From Eggerthellaceae bacterium (lineage in GTDB: Bacteria; Actinomycetota; Coriobacteriia; Coriobacteriales; Eggerthellaceae): a stretch of 24,468 bases of DNA. Where the stretch lies: assembly GCA_900754495.1 (NCBI GenBank), contig CAAEDC010000029.1, positions 1 through 24,468 of the forward strand, written 5' to 3'. Positions 1 through 10,500 of this stretch are shown piece by piece. Position 1 is the stretch's first letter; each line of letters starts with the position of its first letter. The position numbers were made by a program, and so were the translations under genes. Under the pieces are notes generated by a model. It did not search any database. It was not told the origin of the DNA and saw nothing but the letters and a program-made list of their open reading frames with translations.

Positions 1-477
1 CCGCAGCCCGCGCCCGGCGCCGCCGGCACCGCCGACGCGACCCCTGGCGCGCAAGCCGCACCGGCGCAGAACGGGGCGGATCCCGGCGCCGCGCAGAGCG
101 GCGGCCCCTCGTTCGTGACGCCGCCGCGCCCCACCACGCCACCCTCCTACACGACCGCGAGCTTCGTCGGCGCGGTGCCCTACGACGCGTCCGCGTCGAG
201 CGGACCCGTCTATGCCTCCGGCACCGTCGAAGCGCCCTATGCTCCGGCGGAAGAAGATCGCACGCTGCGTCTGGTGGCGTTCGTGTTCGCCGTTCTGTGC
301 ACCGTGTCGGTGTGCTGGGCGATCATCCCCCTGGCGTGGATGATCCCGATGACCGTCCGTTGCTGGGGCATTTACAAGGGAACCAAGCCCAACACGACCG
401 CGTTCGGCGTCTGCACGCTCATCTTCCTGTCGCTGGTCGGCGGCATCCTGCTGCTCGTCTCGAAGAAGGATCAATAG
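1..477 (+). CDS. C-terminal part of a Pro/Ala-rich membrane protein (5' end outside window)
   Basis: The reading frame is open from base 1 to the TAG at 475-477, so the gene starts upstream of the window. A GTG at 115 could be read as a start, but the frame is uninterrupted before it and has the same Pro/Ala/Gly/Gln-rich composition, so I treat the whole stretch as one partial gene. The visible protein (158 residues) has a low-complexity, probably disordered N-terminal half of about 90 residues. Two hydrophobic segments follow (about LVAFVFAVLCTVSVCWAIIP and TAFGVCTLIFLSLVGGILLL), separated by a short loop with YKGTKPN, and the tail SKKDQ is charged. This layout, a disordered cytoplasmic region followed by a two-helix membrane module, is common in small actinobacterial proteins. 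I do not recognise a specific family, and no function can be given. Confidence 0.7.
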   Translation, partial: PQPAPGAAGTADATPGAQAAPAQNGADPGAAQSGGPSFVTPPRPTTPPSYTTASFVGAVPYDASASSGPVYASGTVEAPYAPAEEDRTLRLVAFVFAVLCTVSVCWAIIPLAWMIPMTVRCWGIYKGTKPNTTAFGVCTLIFLSLVGGILLLVSKKDQ

Positions 478-498
478 CGCATCCCCCCGCCTCCCCGG

Positions 499-530
499 CG
501 CATCGCCGCGGCGGCCTGCCGCGCGATGCG
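499..530. terminator. GC-rich stem-loop between the membrane protein and the phosphoesterase
   Basis: An 8-bp stem (CGCATCGC / GCGATGCG) continues, after one bulged C, into a 5-bp stem (GCGGC / GCCGC) around a 5-nt loop. It lies 22 bp after the upstream stop codon and 40 bp before the next start. There is no T-run on either strand, so it may be a weak terminator or an RNA-processing hairpin rather than a classical intrinsic terminator. Confidence 0.45.
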
Positions 531-569
531 GGATGATGGCACCATCGAAAAGACGGAGGGAGGCTCGGC

Positions 570-1259
570 ATGATATACCTGACCGGCGACACGCACGGGA
601 CGATCGAGATCGGAAAACTGTCGCGCGCCAATCTGGCGGTCGAGCGGGTCGAACCCGGCGAGGGCGATTTCGTCATCATCTTGGGCGACTTCGGGTTGGT
701 ATTCGCGCCCGACGGGCAGAGCGCCGAGGAGCGCTGGTGGCTCAAGTGGCTCGACGAGAAACCCTGGACCACCCTGTTCATCGACGGGAACCACGAGAAC
801 TTCGCGCGCCTGAACGCGCTCCCCGAAGAGGAGTGGCGCGGCGGACGCGTGCACCGCGTGTCGGAATCGGTCCTGCATCTGATGCGCGGGCAGGTCTTCG
901 AGATCGACGGCCGTTCGTTCTTCACGATGGGAGGGGCGGCGTCCCATGACCGGCAGTTCCGCAAGGAGGGGCGCTCATGGTGGCCCGAGGAGCTGCCCTC
1001 CGAGGAAGAGCTGGCACGGGCGGATGCGGCGCTCGACGGATGCGGGCGGCGGGTCGACTACGTGCTGACCCACTGCGCGCCCACGCTCGTGCAGGGGCGT
1101 ATCAACCCGACGTTTCTCCCCGACCGCCTGACGGAGTACCTGCAGCACGTGCGCGATACGACCGCATTCCATCGCTGGTATTTCGGCCACTACCACATCG
1201 ACCGCGAATACGACGACGGCTTCTGCGCCCTCTACGACTGCGTGGTCCCGATCGAATAG
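570..1259 (+). CDS. Calcineurin-like metallophosphoesterase, 229 aa, cytoplasmic
   Basis: This is a complete, compact metallophosphoesterase domain. The metal-binding motifs appear in canonical order: GDTHG (D7, H9), GDFG (D40), GNHEN (N74, H75), THCAP (H168) and GHYH (H207, H209). The stretch at about 120-147 (MGGAASHD, then GRSWWPEELPSEEE) is typical of a subfamily of small bacterial and phage phosphoesterases. There is no signal peptide or membrane segment, so it should act in the cytoplasm. Enzymes of this fold hydrolyse phosphomonoesters or phosphodiesters with two metal ions; the substrate cannot be read from the sequence. The ATG at 570 is supported by a purine-rich GGAGGGAG just upstream. 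It is convergent with the giant gene at 1400-13357, which carries two unrelated-looking copies of the same fold. Confidence 0.9.
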   Translation: MIYLTGDTHGTIEIGKLSRANLAVERVEPGEGDFVIILGDFGLVFAPDGQSAEERWWLKWLDEKPWTTLFIDGNHENFARLNALPEEEWRGGRVHRVSESVLHLMRGQVFEIDGRSFFTMGGAASHDRQFRKEGRSWWPEELPSEEELARADAALDGCGRRVDYVLTHCAPTLVQGRINPTFLPDRLTEYLQHVRDTTAFHRWYFGHYHIDREYDDGFCALYDCVVPIE

Positions 1260-1266
1260 CCCCCGC

Positions 1267-1337
1267 ATGAGAAAAAGGGACAGTCACTTTTTCTCATTCC
1301 GAGCAAAATGAGAAAAATCACCCGTCCCTTTTTCTCA
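1267..1337. repeat. Tandem REP-like palindromes
   Basis: Two hairpins sit side by side: ATGAGAAAAAG / CTTTTTCTCAT (arms 1267-1277 and 1287-1297, 9-nt loop) and TGAGAAAAA / TTTTTCTCA (arms 1309-1317 and 1329-1337). The outermost arms (1268-1281 and 1324-1337) are also a perfect 14-bp inverted repeat, so one long hairpin is possible instead. The unit contains GGGACAGTCAC and its partner TCACCCGTCCC. Intergenic palindromes of this GAGAAAAAGGGACAGTC type resemble repetitive extragenic palindromes mobilised by RAYT transposases in many bacteria. No RAYT gene is in the window. Confidence 0.65.
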
Positions 1338-1374
1338 GCCCCCTAAGGGCCCCTTCGTGGATCCCTTAGAGGGC
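1338..1374. terminator. Terminator-like hairpin between convergent genes
   Basis: GCCCCCTAAGGG (1338-1349) pairs with CCCTTAGAGGGC (1363-1374) with one mismatch around a 13-nt loop. It lies 25 bp beyond the stop of the giant minus-strand gene and downstream of the plus-strand phosphoesterase. On the plus strand it is followed by a broken T-rich stretch (TGTTGCCGTCTTTTCC), so it could stop transcription from both sides. Confidence 0.5.
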
Positions 1375-1399
1375 TGTTGCCGTCTTTTCCTCGGTTGGT

Positions 1400-1513
1400 C
1401 TAGTTCTTGCGGCGGGTGTTTCGCAGCGCAACCAAGCCGGTGATCAGCGCTGCCAGCAGCACCGCGCCGAAGCCGACGATCATGCCAGCGACCGGGTCTC
1501 CCGTGGCGACGAG
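1400..1513 (-). other. C-terminal sorting signal (LVATG, membrane helix, basic tail) of the giant protein
   Basis: Residues 3949-3953 read LVATG, followed by DP, a hydrophobic helix of about 24 residues and the basic tail RNTRRKN. This three-part layout is the sortase recognition signal of Gram-positive cell-wall proteins. The motif departs from canonical LPXTG by having Val for Pro. Cleavage would be expected between Thr and Gly. No sortase gene lies in the window, so the responsible enzyme is elsewhere. Confidence 0.8.
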
Positions 1514-4500
1514 CTTCATCTGGTTCCTGCCGTCCGCGCCGTCGGAGCCGGAGCCGGTGCCGGCGCCCGTTCCCGCGCCAGTGCCAGAACCGCTTCCCGT
1601 ATCCGTGCCGGTGCCGGCACCAGGCTGGTTATCGGGATCGGTCGGATCGGTGCCGGGCAGGCCAGGATCCGTCGGATCGGTCGGCTCATCAGAACCGCCA
1701 GGCTTGTCAGCGCCGGCCTCCTTGACGGTCAGCTGGATCTCCACGTGCAGCGGCTCGAAGTTCTCAGCGTCCGCCGGTACGAACACCGCCTGATAGGCGC
1801 CCGTTTCATCGATGACGCCGTCGGCATCGAGCCATGCCCAGATTCCCTCGATCACGGCACCTGTGACCTGCGAGGTCACCGTCGCGCCCTCGAGCGAGAC
1901 GTCAGCGAGCTTGGTGCCCGCCTCGACCTCGGACGTGTCGACCGTCAAGCCCACCTGCGCAAGCGTCGCCTTGGTGATGGTGATGCCTGCCGGATAATCC
2001 TTGGCGAACGCCGCGTACTCGCCCGATCCCTCGTAGACGAAACGGACGTCGTAGGTGCCGACGTTGACCGGTGCCTGATCGGTCCATTCATTGGCACGCA
2101 TCAGCGAAGCGCGGTAGAGCACCTGAACTTTGGCGCGCTCGTCGTTCGGGAAGGATTCGCCGAACGTGGGAACGGCGGGCATCGCGCTACCCGTGTAAGC
2201 CTGAAGGATGCCGCCAAACGAGATGTCGGCATCCGAGGACAGGTCCTCGAGCCACTTGGCATACAGCGTCGCGTCCTGCGCGAACGTCGTCGCAACGATG
2301 CCCGCATCGGGGTCGGCGTCCTCGACCAGCACCACCGGTTGGGTGAGCGACTCGTCGAGATACCAACCGGCAAGCTCGAACCCTTCACGCTGCGGCACCG
2401 TCAGGTCAGAGCTGTGCAGCGGCGCGTTGATGGCGACGACCTCCGCGATCGTCTCCTGACCACCCTGGAACATACCGCCGTTGGCATCGAGCGTCAGGAC
2501 GACCTGGGTCGCCGGCAAAACATCCCACTGCGCGTAATAGGTGGAGGGGCCCGCCGTTCTGTACATCGTCTCGGCTGTCACCTCATCGCCGCCCTGCGGC
2601 TGGGTGAACCAGCCGAGGAACTCATAGCCCTCGCGCGTCGGCACGGGCAGCTGGCCGATGGGCGCGTCGAATGTCGATTCGATCGACGCCTCATCCGCAG
2701 CAAGCGCGCCGCCCTGGGCGTCGAGGGAAATCTGGTAGACGTTGGGCGTCCACTGAGCAATGACAGTCATGCTCTCATTCACCGGAGTGGTGATATCGAA
2801 CGCAGTGCCGTCAGCAGCCGTCCAACCGACGAAGGCATAACCGGTGCGCACCGGCTGGGGCAGCATCGCAATCGTACCGCCCGCCGCGATCTCGACGTTG
2901 CCGGGAGTGCCGGTGGAAAGCTGGCCGCCGTTGGCATCGAAAGTCACGGTCACCTTCTGGGCCGGCTGATCCGGATCTTCGGGGTCGGCGCCAGGCTGAT
3001 CCGGGTCGGCGCCGGGATCGTCCGGATCGGTTCCGGGCTGGTCGGGGTCAGTACCGGGCTGGTCGGGATCGTCGGGATCGTCGATGGCATCGTTCCACGT
3101 CATCAAGAACGGGCTAAAGCCGCCCTCCGGAACCGCGAAGCTCACGAAACCATTCTCCTCATCGAACGTCAGGCTCATCGCTTCGACGTCGCAGCCAGCG
3201 ATGAGGTCGACGACGTCCTCGTCTGCCATCGTGTAGTCGCGATGCAAGTCGACAAAGTGCAGGATCTTGATGGAGCCGGTGTCGGCGCCTTCGGGAATCC
3301 TCCAGAACACCTGGGTGCCCGCGGTGGAGCTCACCCATGCATTGGACTGGCTGCGATCGACCAGATCCAGATACTGGAAGTCGGTGTTGTCGGCCAGCGC
3401 GTCAGCGCCCAAAACCTCCTGGACCCGCGCCAGCAAGGCATCCTCGCGGCCACCCGGCAGCAGATCGTCGGACAGCAGCGTGATGTCGGAGCGGTCGGCG
3501 ATCTCCACCTCGGGATTGCCGTTGAACAGGATCGTCGTCTCCCCGGGCAGGGCAGCAACCACGCTTCCCTGCGCCTGGCCAAGAGCCGTCGCGACAGCCT
3601 GAGCGTCGAAGCTGTCGACCAGCGCCACGTTCAAGTCGCCGCGCTCCGCCTCCGCCGCGTCGGAGACGCTGCGAATGACGAGTTCGGACGGCTCAAGGTT
3701 GAAGGTGTATTCGCGGCCGCCGACGTTGACCTCGACGGTGTCGTCGATGGCTGCGGCGCGCGCCTGCGCCTCGGCAGCACTCACGTCAATGCGGGCGATG
3801 TAATGGCCGGCGACGGTATCGTCGGTCACCTCGTTGCCATCGACGTCGTAGTACTTAATACTGGCGGTCACACCCTCGTCGAGTCGCTCGTTGAGCTCGT
3901 CGATCGAGACCACGTTGCCCTGACCGTCAACCACATACTGGTCGATGAAGTGGCCGCCGTTCTCGCTGGTGCCGCCGGTGTAGATCTCGGCTTCCGCCGG
4001 GCGCAGGGTCAGACAGGTGATGTCGTAGGCGAAGGCCGCCTGCTGAGCGTTGGCGAGCACCCAGGCACGAGCGTCCGCGTCGTAGGTCAGCGCGAACGTC
4101 TCCACGCCGTCCTCGTCGGCGTTGGCGAAGTAATGCGCGCCGTAGGCGGGATCGCCCATCGCGGCGTAGGCGTCCAGGTATTTCTGGGCGTCCATCGTCA
4201 CCTCGACGGTCCAGACCCCGTCGGTTTCGGCCGGCTGACCGATGGTGAAGCTCTTGGCGATAAGGGGCTGGACATCCTCACCTACGGAGGCGAACGTCAC
4301 GTCCGGATGCGTCTTGTTGCCCTCGTCGCTGTTGATTTCGTTGACGCCGTTGAGCGTCACGGTCACACCCTCGAGCGTAGCGACCTCATCGGCTACGGGA
4401 GCAGCAGGAGCCTGCGGCTCGTCGGGACCGGGCTCGTCGCCGACCTCGGACCAACCCGCAATGGCGATGATGTCGCCGATGACGGGCGTCGTCCCATCGA

Positions 4501-7500
4501 AGGGCTCGCCATCAACGGTCCAGCCGGCGAACTCGAAGCCCTCGCGGGTTGCGGTGGGCAGGTTGCCCTCGCCGACGCTCTCGCCGGACTTGAGGAACCA
4601 AGCAACGCTGCCCTCGACGGTGCCGCTCGCGGCATCGAACGTCACCTTGGCGATCTGGACGCCGGCGGCCTCGCCAGGCTCGTGGTTGGCATCGCCTTTG
4701 GCGCGGACGTACCAGGTGCCGGGCTCGGTTGCCTGGAAGCCGCCGTCCTCGACATCTTTGGCCTCGGCGAAGTCGGTGTTGTCGGCGTACTCGTAGTCGA
4801 CGCCCTCGGCAGGCTCGAACGCAATCATCGCACCCTCGGCATCGGCGGTCACGCCCAGCTCGGGTGCGGCGGCACCATCTGCCTTTGCGATGATCAGGCC
4901 GCCTTCGAAGGTCTGCTCGTAAGCGGCGTAGGTGTCATCCTCGTCGCGCGTCACGCGCACATCATAGGTGTCGGCATTGGTCGGGGCGGTCTCGCTCCAG
5001 TCGTCAACGCCGGCGGCGGCATATTCGACCGTGAGGCCGGTGACGCCCTCGGGATCGACCGCGTAGGCGAACGCGTGCGGCTCTCCGTCGTAGGTGAAGC
5101 TGTTGGCATCTTGCGTCGGAGTGACGGTGATGGCCTGTTTATCGCCCCAATGGGCAGTGAGGGTGGTGTCGCCGATGATCTTGACGGTAGCGCCGGCGCT
5201 CACCTCGGCGTCGTCGAGGAACCAGCCCTGGAAGAACTTGCCGGTCATGGTGGGCTCGGGCAGCTCGGGCCACTGTTGGTCGTAGGTGACGGTGATGGCG
5301 CTCTGAGCGCCGTCAGGCAGCGTGCCACCATCGGCATCGAACGTCACCGTGTAGGTGTTGGCGGTCCATTTCGCCGCAGCCGCAATCGAATCGTTGATCT
5401 GCGTCTCGGCTCCGATCTGCGTCTCGCCAGCAAACCAGCCATCGAACCTATAACCCTCGCGGGAAGCTTCGGGCAGATTATCACCCAACGTCATACCCGA
5501 CTGAATCAGCCAAGAGGCCTTATCGCCCTCGACAAGCACACCCTTCCCAACATCGAACGTAGCCTTCACCACCGTGAAGCTCGCCGATGGGCTGGGGTTG
5601 TGATTAGCATCGCCCTTGAAGCGCAGGTAATACGTGCCCTCGCTTCGCACCTCGAAGGTGTCGCCCTGGGTCACTTCGGTCGCGTCGACGAAGTCTTCGT
5701 TGTTCGCCCACTCCAGGTTGCCGATCATATCGGCGCCGGAGAACGTTACCAGCACGTAATCGCCGAACGTCGACGCGGAGAAGAATTGCTCGGGCAACGT
5801 CTGATCGGCTTTGTCGATGACCAGCACATGGCCGATGGCGGCACTGAATTCGGCGTACGTTTCGTCCTCGACGTGAGTCAGCCACATGTCGTACGCACCG
5901 GCATCCACCGGCAGTGCGGGCGACCAATCCTCATCGCTCTCGCTGGCAGCAGGACGATATTCGACCGTCATCTCCACGCCCTCGGGGTCGGTGGTATAGG
6001 AGAACGAATGCTCCACGCCGTCGTATACGAACTCGTTCTCTTGCCCGACGGTCACCGCAATGGCAGTCTTGTCGGTCCAGCGCGCTTTCAACGTTACGTC
6101 GTCGGTGATTTTAACGGGGGTATCGGCGATAACCTGCACGGCATCCTCGCCTTCGCCCAACCACCAACCGTTGAAGTTCATGCCTACTTTGGTGGGAGTA
6201 GGCAGTTCGGGCCACTCCTCATCGTACGTGACCGTAATGGAAGCGCCAGCGTCATCCGCGAACGCGCCGCCATCTGCGTCGAAGTTCACCGTGAAGTTCT
6301 TCGCCGTCCACGTCGCATCGACAGAGACGCTCTGGTTCACAACGGTTTCAGCATCGAAGTCTGCCTCGCCCATCTTCCAACCTGTAAACCCATAGCCCTC
6401 GCGAGTCGGATCGGCGGGCATGCCGTCCTCGCCGACTGCCTGCCCCGCGCCGATCAACCACGCGTTGTGGGTAGTTTCGGGCAGCGAGCCTTCACCTGCG
6501 GAAAAATCGACTTTCACAACGCTCACCTGGGCGATCGCACCGGCAGCATGGTTGTTGGCTTCCTTTGCACGCACAAAGTACGTGCCCGGCCCGGCCGCCG
6601 TCACCGCACCGTCGGAAACGTCCGCTGCGCTCTCGAACCGCTCGTTGTCGTCCCACTCGAAACCGTTGGCGGCGTCGCCGGAAACCTTGATGATCGCCGA
6701 TTCCGCACCGCCCTGGACGGTCAGCTCGGGCATCGCCTGGGAGGCCTTGCCGATCTTAACCGCGCCCTCGATCACCTGTTCGAACGAGGCGTAGGTGTTA
6801 TCCTCGTCGCGCGTGATGCGCACGTCGTATTCACCCGCATCGGTCGGGACGGTCTGGGAGCTCCAGTCGCCATCATCGTCGCTATCGGCGGGACGATACT
6901 CGACCGTGAAGCTGTTCGCGTCGACGTCATCGGACTTCACGCTGAACTGGAATGCCTGCGCTTCACCGTTATAGGTGAAGTCGTTGTCGCCTGCAGCAAT
7001 CTCAACCTGCGGTTTCTCATTCCACTTCGCATAAACATGCAGGTTGCCGACGATCTCGGTGGCACTGGCGTTGAATGGAAGCTCCACCCCGTCCGGCGCG
7101 CCCTCGGAAACCGCCTTGTAGTACCAACCGGCAAACACGTGGTTGGCAAGCGACGGATCCGCAGGAACATCTTCAGTATCGACATGATCGGCACCGGAGG
7201 TAAGCTCCACCTGCACGACCTTGGGGGTTTCATCATCCTCGGCGAAAGCGCCGCCGCTGGGATCGAACACCACGTATGCATTCATCGCCTGCGCGCCTAC
7301 CGCCCAACGACCGTAGAGCGTTGTGTCCGAGCCGACCGTCGAAGCGCTGGTCACCAGGTTCTCATCCTTGAACCCATCGGTCTCGTCCCAATCCTTATAC
7401 CAGCCGACGAACGTGAAGCCCTCACGCTCGGGAGTGGGAAGCTTGTCACCAATCTCGGCGCCAGCCAGCACGTTAACAGGCTCGGGAGCGGCAATGCTCG

Positions 7501-10500
7501 CCCAGTCTTCGCCAACGTATTTGAAGTCGACCTTGTGAGAGGTGCATTTCGCTTGGAACTGAACGGGCGAAGCATCTTCGTTCTCGAGCGCCCAACCCGT
7601 CTCGGCCGCAGGATCCGCCTGGTCATCGCCGGCGTTCCACACCAGCTTGACCGTCTTCTGGGCATCACCCTCATCAACCGTATGCGTGTCAGCGGCAAGC
7701 CCGAGCTTCTCATCGAACGCTTTCACATAGGGAGCGGCATTCACGGTCACGTCAACCGTCCAAACCGATCGCGCATTCGCCAGACCCATAAAGTTCGCAA
7801 GAGCGTCGATCGGATTCGCAGGAGTTTGATCAGAAGCGCTCACCGCGCCGACGCTATAAGAGTCGGTCTGCTCGGAGGCGTTCTCGATAAGGTCGAACGT
7901 CTGCGCTGCGTGCTCCGCAGCCATCGCCTCGTTGCCGTCAGCCACGGTAACATCCAGCAGCTCGGCAAGCTCGTCATACGTGGGCGCCTCGGGGGCGGCA
8001 TCGCAGAAGACGTCTTTGCTCACCGTGATGCCGGTGGGCTCGCCGTCGACCAGCAGCTCAGCAGTCACCTTCACCATGCCGCGGGAGATCTTCCTCAGCG
8101 TGCCAGGCTCAAGTTCGGACACAGGCTCGCCCGTTTCGGGGTCGACCTCGGGTTCGAAGGTCGCAATGGAGTTATTGTCCGTCGAGTATTCGAACGAGAT
8201 GCGATCTTTGTAGGTGTCATTCGAGAAGCCGGCGGAAGCCTCGATGATAGCCTCTTCCTGGTTCCACGCGATCTCTTCGACGATGTCCGCGAACTTCAGC
8301 TCGACCGCGATGATCTCGACGGAATCGCTCAGATCGGGCTTCGAATCGGAGGTTGCCTTGATGGTGGCACCGCCAGGAGTGCTCAGAGACACAACGCCCT
8401 GGCCGGCAACCGCCTCGACGCTCGCCGTTTGCTCGTTGTTCGACGACCACGTGATGCCGTTGTCGAACGCATCGGCGGGCGTGGTGTAGCCGTTCAGGCG
8501 GATGGTGTCCGCCCCCTCCTCGCGCAGGTCGACCACACGCAGGTCATCGCCGTCGATGGTCACGCCCGTTACGGGGTTGTTCTGGATGGTGCGGGTGGGG
8601 CCGTAGACGATAACGTCACCGCTGCCGATGATGCCGGAGCCGGAGGGCGCGCCCTTGCCGCCGGCGCCGCCGTAGATCCAATACTTTCCGAACACCGTGC
8701 TGGTGCCATCGGGCAAAACGGTTTCCATGTAGTTGCCGTTGTTGGAGACGTCCTTCGTGTCGAGGCGCGATGCGCTTAAACCGGCGATGTCCTCGACCGA
8801 GCTGGCGCTTACGGAACCCTCGACGCGATAGATGCCGTCGGAATTGTTCCAGCCGTTGGATTTGACGTAGCCCAGCTTGACATTCTTGTAGTCAGACGTC
8901 GACGGCGAGCCCACATACGGGGTGGCGCTGCCGATCTTCACCGCGCCGTTGGTGTCGGCGAGCACGTGCAGTTTGGCGCCGTTTTCGAGCTTGATGGAGG
9001 CGTTGCCGTCGCGGCCGTTGAAGGTATTGAACGTGCCGCCCGTAATGTAGGCGTTGCCGCCGGAAACCGCCAGCGGCGTCCAGTCGCTGCTGGCGGAATC
9101 CTGATGCTCGAACGTGCCGCCGTTCACGCGCAGCGTGCCGGAGATCCACATACTGGAGATAGTGCCGCCATTGACGGTGGCGTCACCGTGCGTGTCGACG
9201 ACGACGCGATTGTCGTTCTTGGCGTTGTAAGTGCCATCGTTGATAACAAGGGTGGTACCGGAGGCGGTGGAGAGCACCGCCGCCTCGGAGCCCCAATAGG
9301 TGCCTGAGCTGCCGAGAATGGCAGTCGCGCCGGATCCCATGAGCTTGACGGCAACACCTTCGTCAGAGCCTCCTTGGCCGTATTCGGTTCGCAGGGAAAC
9401 GCCGTCTTGGGTAATGAGCGTTCCGCCCGCATTCACTTCGACGGGATTGAGCGCGTCGTACATCGAACCCTGCGAACGCGTGTCGTTTACATAAACGGAA
9501 TCGGCGAGCACGAGCGTTGCTCCGTTTTCCACATGGAAGCGGCAGTACTTCAGCTCGCCCGTCCCGCGCACCACCACGTCGCGTCTTATATAAATCTCAC
9601 GGTCGCCATCGTCGAACAGACCACCCTCGTCGAACTCGATGGTGCCCTGGGTGATGATCGTTCCCACACCGGAATCATTGATTGCGCTCGTGAAGTCGTC
9701 ATGGTTCGTTACCGTCACCGTGCGCTTGCCGGCAACGTTCTGCAGCAGCGAGAGCATGCGCTCCGCAGCGACCAGACGGTCGTAGTTGGAAACCTTCTGC
9801 TGATCCTCGGCAGACAGCTCGTCATACGCCACACGTGCGGCCTCGATCGCCGCCTTATCATCCGTCGTCACCTCAGACTGCTCGGGCAGCGCGGCGATCA
9901 AATCCTCAACCTGCTTCCAGGCGGGCGCGGCATCCTCCTCCGCCTTGCTGATAGCGAAGCTGTCGACCAGAGCAGAGCCGCCGCCTTCCACCTTGTAAGC
10001 GCGGTAGTACAGGTGGTCGCCATCGATGGTGATACCTGTGAACACCGGCACCGACAAATCGAGCGCAACCTTGCTGGGCACCCCGCCAGACGTATCCTGG
10101 GCATAGTTTTTCACACCGCACGTGCCGGCGATGACGAACACGGTTCCACTGGGATTGAGCGCCGTCTCGTAGTTCACGCCCTCGTAGTTTTGCGTCTCGG
10201 TGGTGACGTTCTGCTCGTTGCCATGCGCGAGATACGGCGTGCGGTTGTACACGTGGTCGTGACCGGAAAGAACCACGTCCACATCGGTTGCCGCTGCCAG
10301 CGAGTTGATCTGAGAACGGATGGCAAGCACGTCGTCGTCCGCCTGATGCGGCCCGTTGGAATAGGGAGACTTGTGCATGAGCACGATCTTCCATTCCGTG
10401 TCTGCGTTCGCAAGCGTGTCGTATGCCCAGTTGTACTGCGCGCTCGACAGCGAGTTGCCCTCCAGGTCGTTCGTGTTCAGCACGACGAACGTGGCGTTCT

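Noticed and set aside
2965..3085. CRISPR-like array
   Set aside because: The units are contiguous codon repeats inside an open reading frame with no unique spacers.
1745..8779. A 2344-codon plus-strand open frame, and a second at 9374-13042
   Set aside because: They are in-register shadows of the giant minus-strand gene. Their translations are Arg/His/Val-rich without domains or signal, while the minus strand shows a signal peptide, catalytic motifs and a sorting signal.
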